Shown: piece after piece, positions 10,936 to 19,364 of the stretch | How positions within the stretch are numbered: the first letter of the stretch is position 1 | Layout: every line of letters begins with the position of its first letter | From: Actomonas sp051209155 | GTDB lineage: Bacteria > Verrucomicrobiota > Verrucomicrobiia > Opitutales > Opitutaceae | Reading direction: 5' to 3' (one strand) | Assembly (NCBI GenBank): GCA_051209155.1 | Contig: JBPJGB010000001.1 | Length of the DNA stretch: 64,000 nt | The notes under the pieces: model-generated | What the model was told of the DNA's origin: nothing | What the model saw: the letters and a program-made list of their open reading frames with translations, nothing else | Databases searched by the model: none | Position numbers and translations under genes: made by a program

Positions 10936-13509
10936 CTAGCGGACAAAGGTGTTACGGACCCGCTTGGACACGCAAAAGTAGGGCAACCAGACAGCGGTGT
11001 AGATCGCTTGGCGGAAAATTTCCGCGTGGGCCGTCACGCGTTCCACCTCATCATCAAAGAGATCCATCACATCAAGCCCCACCGTGTCGCCGATCGTGTA
11101 GAGGAGCGCATAAACGATGTAGACCCGCATGAGGGTCGGCAGCACCCGGTCACAGCGGAAGAACATCACCAAACACCACAACGACAACGAGATCAGGGCG
11201 GCATCCGCCAACACTTCGACGAGGATGAGCACCGCCAGCGGGACGTTGGTCGTTTCCAAGCCCGGGGTGGTCAGGGCCGCCCAAACCTCGTGGTCAAACG
11301 CCGCTGCCGATTCCCCGAAGAGCGACACGGTGAAGATGATCGGACTCACCACCAAGCCGATCGCCGGGAGCACCAGCCAACCGCCCAACCCAACCGGCTC
11401 CGCACCTGGATTCGGCAACGACGGGGGCTGCCGGTGGCGGTGCCGCACCCACCAGAAAATAAGGGCATTGAACGCAAAAAAACCGCCGATCCCGATCACG
11501 AACATCAGCAGGTTGGGCGAGAACTCGCCATCGCCCGCCGCGCCCGTTGCCACCACGGGATTCCAATACAACTCCAAGCCAAAGGCATCGCGGGCGGAGT
11601 TGACCGCTTGCACGTAGGCCGGCATCGCCGCCGCCGCCACGTGGGACACCTTGGACTCGTAGTGGTGCTCCACCGTGAGCGTGGCGGTGCCGTCGCCCTC
11701 TGCTCGCCGACTGTAGCTGAAAATCGGCAGGTCGATATCGACCGCGGGCAAATCGAGTCCCCACGGCTCATGCAGGCGCAGCTCCTGTCGCAGCTTTACC
11801 GTCACCGCGTGACTCACCGAGCGTGGCGTGCGCCGTTTGGCCGACAGACCGTAAGGCAGGTAGCTGTCCATCAGCAGCGGATAGGTCTCAAGCGTCCACC
11901 GGCCGCTTTCCTCATCATGCGTCCACAGCCCGGGCACCGTGTAGTCCTCGGCGACCTCCACCGCGCCGTCCTCGCGATCCCGCCAGGTGGGCGGAGCCGT
12001 GATGGCGATCTCCGGGAAAAGCCCCGCGTAATAATCCTGGTAGGTCTGGCCGATCTGTTCCGGGGTCGAGCTGTTGAAATAGTCCCGGATCGAGATGGCC
12101 GCCGCCCCATAGTAGACCGAGCTCACGTGGAGCGAACCTGGCTGCTCGAATCCAAACGAGGTGTAGACCTCCGTCGACTCGGTCCGGCTGGCGGCCTCCG
12201 GCGGCTGGTCGACGCGCCGCAGCCCGTCTTCCCCCTCGGCCAGCATCAGCCCCCAACCATAATCCGGCGCCGCCCGTTGCAGCAGGCCGCCCTTGCCCGG
12301 CGACATCGTCGGATCCACCCAGCGCAGGCCGTCGCCCACTTCGAGGCCGACGATCACGTGATCAAACACCCCTGGTGACGGCAAACGCTCGCGCAGTGCC
12401 TCGCCCACCACCGTGTTCACCAGCACCGGGTGCGCCGTGATGCCACGACTGCGCAGGAGCTGCACCAGCAACACCGCCTTGTCTTTGCAGTCACCAAACC
12501 GACGCGCGTAGGTCTCCGCCGGCGGGTGCGGCCGGTGGGAAGACACCCCGAGCTCGATGCCCAGATAACGGATCTCCCGCTGCACAAAGGCCAGCAAGGC
12601 CACGGCCACGTCCTCCGCGGCGGCGTCATCCCCCAGCGGCGCCAGCAGGGCATCCACTTCGGCCTGCAACTCGGCGCCCGGCTCCCCAAAACCTTCCGCA
12701 TACAGCGGCAGGGCCCACGCCACCACCTCGGCCCACGACGCATACTCCGAAAACTGCGCCCAAGGGTAGGTCGGATACCAACTCGGCGTGCCGTCCTCAA
12801 ACAGGACCGCCGGCAGGTCCTCCGCCCGCCACGTGATGACCTGCTGATCGCCCGCGATGCCCAACTCCGGTGACGAGATGCCCTCCCCCAGCACCTTGAA
12901 ACGCAGCGGCAGCGTGGTCGGCGCCTTCACTTGGGCGCGCAACATCGCAAGCGGTTGCCCCCAACCCAGCGAAAACGAATCGAAGTAGCGTCCCGCAAAG
13001 ACCGGATTCCGCCCCTTGATCGTGTAAGCCACATCCACCACGTCCCCCACTCGCAGGTCCGGCAACAGGGTCAGCGCCGTCACCTCGCCGCTGTAGAGGT
13101 GATAAGCCGAATCCGGCTCCTGTTCGAGGTAACGAAACTCCGCCTCGGCCAAACGGTCGTGCACCTCGCCGCCGCGATGGACCTCGATACGATGAAACCA
13201 CACCTCCTGGTATTCCGGATCGAAGCTCACCGACCAGCGCCCGGCCTCCTGCAAACCGCCCTCCCCCGCCACCCGCAGCGCCACCCGCGTGTAGTCGGTC
13301 TCCGCCGCCACATCGACCTGCGAGTCGAGCAATAGGTAGTCGTTGTCCCGCTCGCGGGCATCCGCCTCCGACTTCGCGATCGTCGCCGGATCGAGCGCCG
13401 CCACCTCCACCCCGGCCGGCACCTCCCGCTTCACGACTTCGGGCGCCGCGACCAGCAAGCCCTTGCCCACCAAAAACAAGCCCACGAGAAAGCAACACGC
13501 ACGCAACAT
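10936..13509 (-). CDS. DUF3857-transglutaminase-DUF2569 membrane protein
   Basis: About 857 residues. A signal peptide (MLRACCFLVGLFLVGKGLLVAA) fixes the start at 13509; the longer open frame would begin inside the recA promoter region. Domain order: a DUF3857 beta-rich module (residues about 60-280); a transglutaminase-like cysteine-protease fold with Cys in RFGDCKDKA, His in FDHVIV and Asp in WVDPT; a further beta-rich region; then a C-terminal DUF2569 domain of four to five membrane helices that begins GLGGWLVLPAIGL and ends CVSKRVRNTF. DUF3857-transglutaminase proteins are widespread periplasmic proteins of unknown substrate; the fusion to a membrane DUF2569 domain anchors it. It is divergent from recA with about 195 bases between starts. 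Confidence 0.8.
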   Translation of the reverse strand: MLRACCFLVGLFLVGKGLLVAAPEVVKREVPAGVEVAALDPATIAKSEADARERDNDYLLLDSQVDVAAETDYTRVALRVAGEGGLQEAGRWSVSFDPEYQEVWFHRIEVHRGGEVHDRLAEAEFRYLEQEPDSAYHLYSGEVTALTLLPDLRVGDVVDVAYTIKGRNPVFAGRYFDSFSLGWGQPLAMLRAQVKAPTTLPLRFKVLGEGISSPELGIAGDQQVITWRAEDLPAVLFEDGTPSWYPTYPWAQFSEYASWAEVVAWALPLYAEGFGEPGAELQAEVDALLAPLGDDAAAEDVAVALLAFVQREIRYLGIELGVSSHRPHPPAETYARRFGDCKDKAVLLVQLLRSRGITAHPVLVNTVVGEALRERLPSPGVFDHVIVGLEVGDGLRWVDPTMSPGKGGLLQRAAPDYGWGLMLAEGEDGLRRVDQPPEAASRTESTEVYTSFGFEQPGSLHVSSVYYGAAAISIRDYFNSSTPEQIGQTYQDYYAGLFPEIAITAPPTWRDREDGAVEVAEDYTVPGLWTHDEESGRWTLETYPLLMDSYLPYGLSAKRRTPRSVSHAVTVKLRQELRLHEPWGLDLPAVDIDLPIFSYSRRAEGDGTATLTVEHHYESKVSHVAAAAMPAYVQAVNSARDAFGLELYWNPVVATGAAGDGEFSPNLLMFVIGIGGFFAFNALIFWWVRHRHRQPPSLPNPGAEPVGLGGWLVLPAIGLVVSPIIFTVSLFGESAAAFDHEVWAALTTPGLETTNVPLAVLILVEVLADAALISLSLWCLVMFFRCDRVLPTLMRVYIVYALLYTIGDTVGLDVMDLFDDEVERVTAHAEIFRQAIYTAVWLPYFCVSKRVRNTFVR

Positions 13510-13705
13510 CTGGGCCCACGCATAGCGGACCGCTTCTGCACGGCAAGGGTTCTTGCGCCGCGCCGAGATCCCGGCCGCGCCGATCGCCAAATCCAAGTTT
13601 CTCACCGGGTCCGCGCTTGCGCTGAAAGATTCCCGCGCCACGGTTCGTTTCTTTACGCAGAGACCCTCGCGATTTTCACAAACCACAACCCATCCACGCA
13701 TCTCC

Positions 13706-14791
13706 ATGGCCCGTTCCACCCCCGCCAAAACCACCGCCGCCGCCCCCACCACCGAAGTCGCCGCCCGCAAAAACGTCGACCTCGCCATCAGCGCCATCAC
13801 CAAACAATTCGGCGAGGGCTCCATCATGCGTCTGGGCGACAACACCAAGATGCAGGTGGAGACGATCTCGACCGGTTCGCTCGCCATCGACCTCGCCCTC
13901 GGCGTCGGCGGCCTGCCCCGCGGCCGCATCGTGGAAATCTACGGTCCGGAATCCTCCGGTAAGACCACTTTCTGTCTGAGCGTCATCGCCGAAGCCCAGC
14001 GCAAGGGCGGCCTCGCGGCCTTCATCGACGTCGAGCACGCCCTCGACCCCAAATACGCCCGCGTCGTCGGCGTGAACCTCGACGACCTGCTCGTCTCCCA
14101 ACCCGACTCCGGTGAGGACGCGCTCAACATCGCCGAGACCCTCATCCGCTCCAACGCCATCGACGTCATCGTCATCGACTCCGTCGCCGCCCTCGTCTCC
14201 AAGGCCGAACTCGACGGCCAGATGGGCGACGCCACCGTCGGTTCCCAGGCCCGCCTCATGTCGCAGGCCATGCGCCGCCTCACCGCCGTGGTCAGCAAGA
14301 CCAAGTGCGTCTGCATCTTCACCAACCAGATCCGCGAAAAGATCGGCGTCATGTTCGGCTCCCCCGAGACGACCCCCGGCGGTCGCGCGCTGAAGTTCTT
14401 CTCCTCCGTCCGCATCGACATCCGCCGCCGCGAACAGCTCAAGCAGCCCGACGGCAAGGTCATCGGCAACCGCACCAAGATCAAGATCGTCAAGAACAAG
14501 GTCGCCGCCCCCTTCACCGAGTGCGAGTTCGACATCATGTATGACGAGGGCATCTCCACCACCGGCTCCGTCCTCGACCTCGGCCTTGAGCACAAGGTCC
14601 TCGAAAAGCGCGGCGCCTGGATCTCCTACAACGGCGACCTCATCGGCCAGGGCCGCGACGCCGCCAAGGCCACCTTGAAGGAGAAGCCCGAGCTCGCCAA
14701 GGAGGTCATGGACGCCGTCTACGCCAAGGTGAACGTCACCGGCGGCACCAGCGTGACCGGCGACGACAGCGAAGATAAGGATGAGTCGTAA
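13706..14791 (+). CDS. recA: Recombinase RecA
   Basis: A 361-residue RecA, the ATP-dependent strand-exchange protein for homologous recombination and the SOS co-protease. After an Ala/Thr-rich lead come AITKQFGEGSIMRLGD, the Walker A GPESSGKTT (about residues 80-88), EHALDPKYA, Walker B VIVIDSVAAL, the loop-L1/L2 segments QARLMSQAMRRL and FGSPETTPGGRALKFF, and TNQIREKIGVMFG. It ends in the usual acidic tail. ATG 13706 matches the family N-terminus; the frame is open further upstream without homology. No convincing LexA palindrome was seen in the upstream region. The next gene starts inside the recA 3' end. Confidence 0.97.
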   Translation: MARSTPAKTTAAAPTTEVAARKNVDLAISAITKQFGEGSIMRLGDNTKMQVETISTGSLAIDLALGVGGLPRGRIVEIYGPESSGKTTFCLSVIAEAQRKGGLAAFIDVEHALDPKYARVVGVNLDDLLVSQPDSGEDALNIAETLIRSNAIDVIVIDSVAALVSKAELDGQMGDATVGSQARLMSQAMRRLTAVVSKTKCVCIFTNQIREKIGVMFGSPETTPGGRALKFFSSVRIDIRRREQLKQPDGKVIGNRTKIKIVKNKVAAPFTECEFDIMYDEGISTTGSVLDLGLEHKVLEKRGAWISYNGDLIGQGRDAAKATLKEKPELAKEVMDAVYAKVNVTGGTSVTGDDSEDKDES

Positions 14792-15653
14792 GACGCCACG
14801 CCCGCCATTCGTGCTGATCATCGGCCTCGCCGCCTTGGGGCTGGCGGGGCCGCTTGGTAATTCAGCCCACGCCCAGACCGACGGCCCGATCCTGCTCGCC
14901 ACTGAAGGCGGTGGCGTCTCCTGGACCGACGTCGATGAGCTGATCGCCGCCGCCAAGGCCGGCAACCCGGCCGCCCGCCTCCACTACGCCATCATGCTGG
15001 AGGAAGGTTACCCGGGCAAAGTCGACGCCGACCCCGCCCAGGCCCTCACCATCCTGCGCGAACTCGCCGCCGACGGAGACCACGAAGCCCTCTTCCGCCT
15101 CGGCAAGATCGCCCACGACGGCCTGCTCGGCCAAGCGCAGGACTACGGGCAGGCGCTCGAGCTCTACCGCCGCGCGGCCGCCGCCGGCAACAACACCGCC
15201 ATGCACAACGTCGGCGCCATGTATGTCAGCGGCCGCGGCGTGAAGCGCAACTACACCGAAGGCCTCGCGTGGCTGATGTTGGGCGCGGAAAACGGCATCG
15301 GCGAAGCGTCCGTCGAACAGGTCAAAACCCGCCTGCGCAAATATCCTGATCGCATCGCCGCCGCCGAACAACGCCTGGCCGGCCTCAAAGCCGAACTCGC
15401 CCACCTCGACCCCCGCGGCGAACCACCCACGGCGTCGGTCCAGCCGACCGCTCCCACACTTCCCATCCCAGCCCCGACCCCGGCCCCACGCCCCAAAGTC
15501 GACCTCCCCCGCCCCAACGTCGACACCGGCACCCCACCCCGCCCCAGCTTCGCCCCGCCCACGCCCGCCGGCATCGCCGTCCCAAAAATCTCGATACCGC
15601 CGCCGCCATCCCCGACACCAGCGCCGGGCTCCGGCGACAAAGACCAATCCTAA
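14781..15653 (+). CDS. Secreted Sel1-repeat protein with proline-rich tail
   Basis: 290 residues. It begins 11 bases before the recA stop in another frame, so it is very likely translationally coupled to recA. The N-terminus (FVLIIGLAALGLAGPLGNSAHA) is a signal peptide. Residues about 50-180 hold three to four Sel1-like repeats, for example GNPAARLHYAIMLEEGYPG, GDHEALFRLGKIAHDGLLG and GNNTAMHNVGAMYVSGRGV. The last 80 residues are a low-complexity proline-rich tail (PAPTPAPRPKVDLPRP), which may span or bind peptidoglycan. It is likely periplasmic; the partner is unknown. The coupling to recA is positional and does not imply a DNA-repair role. Confidence 0.78.
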   Translation: MSRKTPRPPFVLIIGLAALGLAGPLGNSAHAQTDGPILLATEGGGVSWTDVDELIAAAKAGNPAARLHYAIMLEEGYPGKVDADPAQALTILRELAADGDHEALFRLGKIAHDGLLGQAQDYGQALELYRRAAAAGNNTAMHNVGAMYVSGRGVKRNYTEGLAWLMLGAENGIGEASVEQVKTRLRKYPDRIAAAEQRLAGLKAELAHLDPRGEPPTASVQPTAPTLPIPAPTPAPRPKVDLPRPNVDTGTPPRPSFAPPTPAGIAVPKISIPPPPSPTPAPGSGDKDQS

Positions 15654-16148
15654 GGCACACAAGTTAGGAGCGACTTCCGCGTTGTCCGCCTCCCTGCACC
15701 CGTCGCACCTAGCGGTAGTCCCTAATCACGTTCTTCCGTCAGAGAAGGCTTGGGCAGCAGGTTGATCCGAAGCCTATAGCAGATGCGTCGAATTCAGCGA
15801 CGCATCGAGGCAATGCTGCATTCGAAGCATTATCTCGACGGAGCAACAGATTTGCGTATCTTTTTCGAACTTGAGCGCGGTTCTGGCCTACCGCGGTTAG
15901 GACCCCCGTTTGCCGGTCCTTCACGACCGATAGTATCCCGACAATGGCCCGATCTTCCGCCTCGAAGCCCGATAAATCTCTTGAGTCCTGGATTTGGGAT
16001 GCCGCGTGCTCCATCCGCGGTGCTACCCGGAGAGAAGTGCGACCGCCTACCGGATCTCTTCCGCACCGTCTTCACGAACTAGTGGCCTCGAATAGCCGTG
16101 TTCACGAACTGGATCTTTTACCGCAACACCAAAGAGCTGCATAGCACC
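15654..16148. other. Gene-poor left edge of the defence island
   Basis: About 495 bases without a gene I can support. Short frames on both strands (about 90-100 codons) show no recognisable family. The region has two consecutive hairpins: GATGCGTCG/CGACGCATC (15782-15806) and AATGCT/AGCATT (15812-15831). GC content drops here compared with recA, marking the transition into the island. Confidence 0.5.
16067..16110. promoter_or_regulatory. Pair of 14-base direct repeats upstream of the SIR2 gene
   Basis: CGTCTTCACGAACT at 16067-16080 and CGTGTTCACGAACT at 16097-16110 differ at one base and start exactly 30 bases apart, just before the SIR2 start. The even spacing on one DNA face suggests an operator for a regulator of the island, or part of an integration scar. 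This is inference only. Confidence 0.35.
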
Positions 16149-17327
16149 ATGGACCCAACGACAAAAGATACGTTAGCGCAGCTCGACAATCTTCTGGGAG
16201 CCAGCAACCAATCGTGGCTGTTCGGCGCGGGAATCAGCCTCGATGCAGGCATTCCTCTAATGTGGCCATTGACCGAGCGGATTTTCGCGAGGGCAAGAGA
16301 CGAAGGGGAGCCGAATGACATAAAGGTTCTCGAATTCCTGAAGGACCGGCTCTCTGACGATTCACATATCGAGCACATACTAAGTCAGCTCGGTGATCAC
16401 CGTGCCATTGCCGATCGTTCCAAGGATAAGAACGTCTGTTTTGACGCCGTCTCGCTTTCAGTCGATGAACTCGACGCACTCCACCAGAGGATCCTGACAT
16501 GGATTGCTGAAACAATCAGATGGGGATACAAGCCTTCGAAACCCGGAGGGGATCCTGAGAAAATCGGGACACACGAGAACCGAATTGTCGTTATCGAAAA
16601 CCATTCAGCATTCGTTTCCGCTCTCTTCAATCGAAGCCAGGCAGGGGTCGCCGAGCGGCGACGTGCAGTTCGTCTCTTCACTACAAACTACGATACGCTC
16701 CTTGAAGACGCCTTGGCGCTTGGAGGGTTCTCATACTGGGATGGTTTTTCTGGAGGCGCCGTCGCGTATCGAAGCTACCGATACGGAGACGAGGAACCGA
16801 ACCTCCGAGACCGAGCACACGTGATTAAGCTTCACGGGTCGATTGACTGGCATCTGGGTGAAGACGACCGCGTGTGGAGAGTCCGCGACGGCGACCTTTA
16901 CCCAAAGAAGGTTTCTCGGGTTCTCATTTACCCGCAATCCACCAAATACCTTGCAACCCAAAGGGACCCGTTCGCCGCGCAATTTGATCTATTCCGTCGC
17001 TCGCTTGGGACGCGCGAGGAGAATGTGCTTGCGACGTGTGGATACAGCTACGGAGACGAGCACATCAATCAAGAGATTGAGCTCACGCTTAAACGCCCAG
17101 AGAACAAAACAACGCTCCTCGCCTTCGCATCGAAGCTGAATCCAACCCTTGAGAAATGGAGAATCGGTCCTTGGGGCAAACGGGTTTACGTCATTGCCGA
17201 AGACGGTTTGTATGTCGGTCCAGACGGTCCGCATGCACCTCCACCCGCCGGCGCTAAACGAGATTGGTGGAGATTCTCCGGTGTTACTAAAATGCTTAAT
17301 AGTGGAGCTGAGGCCTGTGCGTTATGA
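16149..17327 (+). CDS. SIR2-like NADase of a SIR2-HerA defence module
   Basis: 392 residues from ATG 16149 (an in-frame GTG at 16098 is possible). The SIR2 Rossmann core is clear: WLFGAGISLDAGIP (GAGIS at 26-30) for NAD binding, LFTTNYDTLLEDA (Asn180 and Asp182) and VIKLHGSIDWH (His229), the residues used for NAD hydrolysis in anti-phage SIR2 enzymes. A helical insert fills residues 45-170, and the C-terminal part contains ATCGYSYGDEHIN, typical of this SIR2 branch. Known SIR2-HerA complexes deplete NAD+ after phage infection. The stop overlaps the next start by four bases (ATGA), so the two proteins are made together, as expected for a complex. Base use is less GC-rich than in neighbours, a sign of transfer. 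Confidence 0.88.
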   Translation: MDPTTKDTLAQLDNLLGASNQSWLFGAGISLDAGIPLMWPLTERIFARARDEGEPNDIKVLEFLKDRLSDDSHIEHILSQLGDHRAIADRSKDKNVCFDAVSLSVDELDALHQRILTWIAETIRWGYKPSKPGGDPEKIGTHENRIVVIENHSAFVSALFNRSQAGVAERRRAVRLFTTNYDTLLEDALALGGFSYWDGFSGGAVAYRSYRYGDEEPNLRDRAHVIKLHGSIDWHLGEDDRVWRVRDGDLYPKKVSRVLIYPQSTKYLATQRDPFAAQFDLFRRSLGTREENVLATCGYSYGDEHINQEIELTLKRPENKTTLLAFASKLNPTLEKWRIGPWGKRVYVIAEDGLYVGPDGPHAPPPAGAKRDWWRFSGVTKMLNSGAEACAL

Positions 17328-19180
17328 ACACGTTTGACCTGATTTCCGACCTTAAGATTGGGCACATCGTCGAGGTGTCTGGAACGACAATTCGAGTGGA
17401 ACTATCGGGCGATGTGACCGAGCTGACCCGAACTTACAATGGTAGAGTCTATCCCATCGGCCAGATTGGTAGCATCATAAAAGTCCATTTTGGGCGGCGT
17501 TTGGTGTTCGGATTTGTGACCCTGCTCCGCATGCGATCTGAGGAGCTGCTCGAGATCAGCAAGCCGATCCCGCCGGATGCTGATCAGCGACTCATGGAGG
17601 TCGAATTGTTCGCCGAAGGGGTTTGGAATGCAGCAGACCAAAGGCTGCGTTTCGTTCGAGGTGTCACGACTTATCCGCTCCCTCGCCAGAGCGTTCATCT
17701 GCTCACTCGTGAGGAAACCACGCAAATCTACTCAGCAGCTGAAGGACAACAAATTGACGGCGAATACAGTCCTCTTGTGCCTTTTGCTCACTACGTAGGT
17801 GCAGACAACGCGGTTTGCCGGGCCAACGTGGACAAAATGTTGGGCATGCATTGCGCGGTGCTCGGTTCTACCGGTTCCGGAAAGTCCGGCGCGGTTGCGG
17901 CCTTGCTTCACAGCATGCTGGAACACTCTCCAGAACAAGGCGCTGTCTCCCATCCGCGAGTTCTGGTGATTGATCCTCATGGTGAATACGGCCAGGCATT
18001 CAAAGAGCGTGCAGTTGTGTATCGTGCCTACGATCCGCTTGGAAATGAGCAGGCCGCTGGCACGCCGATCAGTCTTCCATACTGGCTAATGAGTGCCGAT
18101 GAGTTTCGCTTGCTTGTGATTGGAAAGACAGAACGAGAAGCCACATCACAGAATAATATTATCTACAAGGCACTGACTCATGCACGGATGGTCGTGGCTG
18201 GATTGGTCAAACCGGCTCCGTCCGAGTATGGCGCAACAATTCCGGATGATGGATCGGAGCCCGACTCCCCTCGGCCCAAAGAAGGAGTCGAAATTGAAGA
18301 TCTCGGCGAGTTCGATAGAGATAAACCGAGACCATTCAGCCTTGATGAACTGAAAAACCATATCGAGTTCCTTCAGGCGGCGCGCATAAAGAAGGGGACA
18401 CAAACCACGGAGCGTGTTCCGGCGGGAGAGTTCTCCGAGGGTTTCAAGTCTATCTTGGACAAACTAGCAGTCTTAAGGCGCGATCCACGGATTCGATTCT
18501 TGATGGGAGAATGGAACGATCAGAGTCCTTCACTTGCCCGCATAATCGCCCAATTGGTTGGACAGATCCAAGGCGAAGGTGGCGTCGATAAGGACATTCG
18601 GATTTTGGATATTTCTGGCCTCCCGAATGAAGTTGCTGGGCCATTGGCCGCCATGCTGGCCCGTTTGCTTTTTCAGTATAAAGTTTACCAGATAACAGAG
18701 GAGCGAAGACGTGATCCCGTCGTCCTTGTTTGTGAAGAAGCCCACCGATACGTGCCGGATCGGGGCGAGGCAGAATACGCAGCCGCTCAAACCGCAATTC
18801 GAAGAATAGCGCGTGAAGGTCGGAAATATGGGATTGGTCTGATGCTCGTTAGTCAGCGGCCTGCGGATGTTGAAAGCACGGTGATTTCACAGTGCGGCAC
18901 CTGGCTCGTTCTGAGACTGACGAACGCAGCAGATCAACAGCACGTCTCCCGTTTCTTGCCGGACGGCTTGTCTGGGATGACGAAGGTCTTGCCGAACCTA
19001 GCGCAGCAGGAGGCGATCTTTGTAGGAGAAGGAGCGTCCATGCCGGCAAGGGTTCGCATTCGCGACCTTACGGGTGATCAACTACCAAAATCGGAAACAG
19101 CCAGATTTGCGAAGGGTTGGACACTAGACCGGCTAGCCGAAGCGGAGATCGCAAAGATCGCCGATCGAATGGCCGGTTGA
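17324..19180 (+). CDS. herA: HerA-like hexameric ATPase of the SIR2-HerA module
   Basis: 618 residues. An N-terminal HAS-barrel (residues about 1-110, with GHIVEVSGTTIRVEL and GSIIKVHFGRRLVFGFV) precedes a FtsK/HerA RecA-type core: Walker A GSTGSGKS at 181-188, DPHGEYG, Walker B VVLVCEEAHRYVP, then an ArgRxxREGRKYGIG segment and sensor motif LMLVSQRPADV. This is the usual HerA order. HerA forms DNA-pumping hexamers; in SIR2-HerA systems it assembles with the SIR2 NADase and controls it. The gene is coupled to SIR2 through the ATGA overlap. An acidic insert (residues about 300-335, GSEPDSPRPKEGVEIEDLGEFD) lies between the motifs. Confidence 0.88.
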   Translation: MNTFDLISDLKIGHIVEVSGTTIRVELSGDVTELTRTYNGRVYPIGQIGSIIKVHFGRRLVFGFVTLLRMRSEELLEISKPIPPDADQRLMEVELFAEGVWNAADQRLRFVRGVTTYPLPRQSVHLLTREETTQIYSAAEGQQIDGEYSPLVPFAHYVGADNAVCRANVDKMLGMHCAVLGSTGSGKSGAVAALLHSMLEHSPEQGAVSHPRVLVIDPHGEYGQAFKERAVVYRAYDPLGNEQAAGTPISLPYWLMSADEFRLLVIGKTEREATSQNNIIYKALTHARMVVAGLVKPAPSEYGATIPDDGSEPDSPRPKEGVEIEDLGEFDRDKPRPFSLDELKNHIEFLQAARIKKGTQTTERVPAGEFSEGFKSILDKLAVLRRDPRIRFLMGEWNDQSPSLARIIAQLVGQIQGEGGVDKDIRILDISGLPNEVAGPLAAMLARLLFQYKVYQITEERRRDPVVLVCEEAHRYVPDRGEAEYAAAQTAIRRIAREGRKYGIGLMLVSQRPADVESTVISQCGTWLVLRLTNAADQQHVSRFLPDGLSGMTKVLPNLAQQEAIFVGEGASMPARVRIRDLTGDQLPKSETARFAKGWTLDRLAEAEIAKIADRMAG

Positions 19181-19182
19181 TC

Positions 19183-19364
19183 ATGCCAACACCCAGTGGA
19201 TATAAGACATCCCAAACTTGGATCCCCACCCACGCCAAAGCACGCACACGGGTGCGTCGACGGACATCGTGACGAAACGTGGGTTTGAGGGTATCCCCAA
19301 AGACGAATTCAAAGAAGACATCAACGGTCTGCCCCCGCTTCCCAAAACTGAGAGGATACAATGA
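19183..19364 (+). other. Possible small coding region, frame-disrupted
   Basis: The gap between HerA and the GHKL gene holds two short frames. One runs from ATG 19183 for 29 codons to TGA 19270-19272. The other, which can start at TTG 19218 or GTG 19269, ends at TGA 19362-19364 inside the ATGA that starts the next gene. The second reads VTKRGFEGIPKDEFKED, a plausible protein-like string. The tight overlap with the downstream start suggests translational coupling, or a remnant of a frameshifted small gene. No family is recognised. Confidence 0.3.

Noticed and set aside
15739..16014. A 91-codon minus-strand frame in the gap left of the island
   Set aside because: No recognisable family, no clear ribosome binding site, and competing frames of similar length on the other strand.
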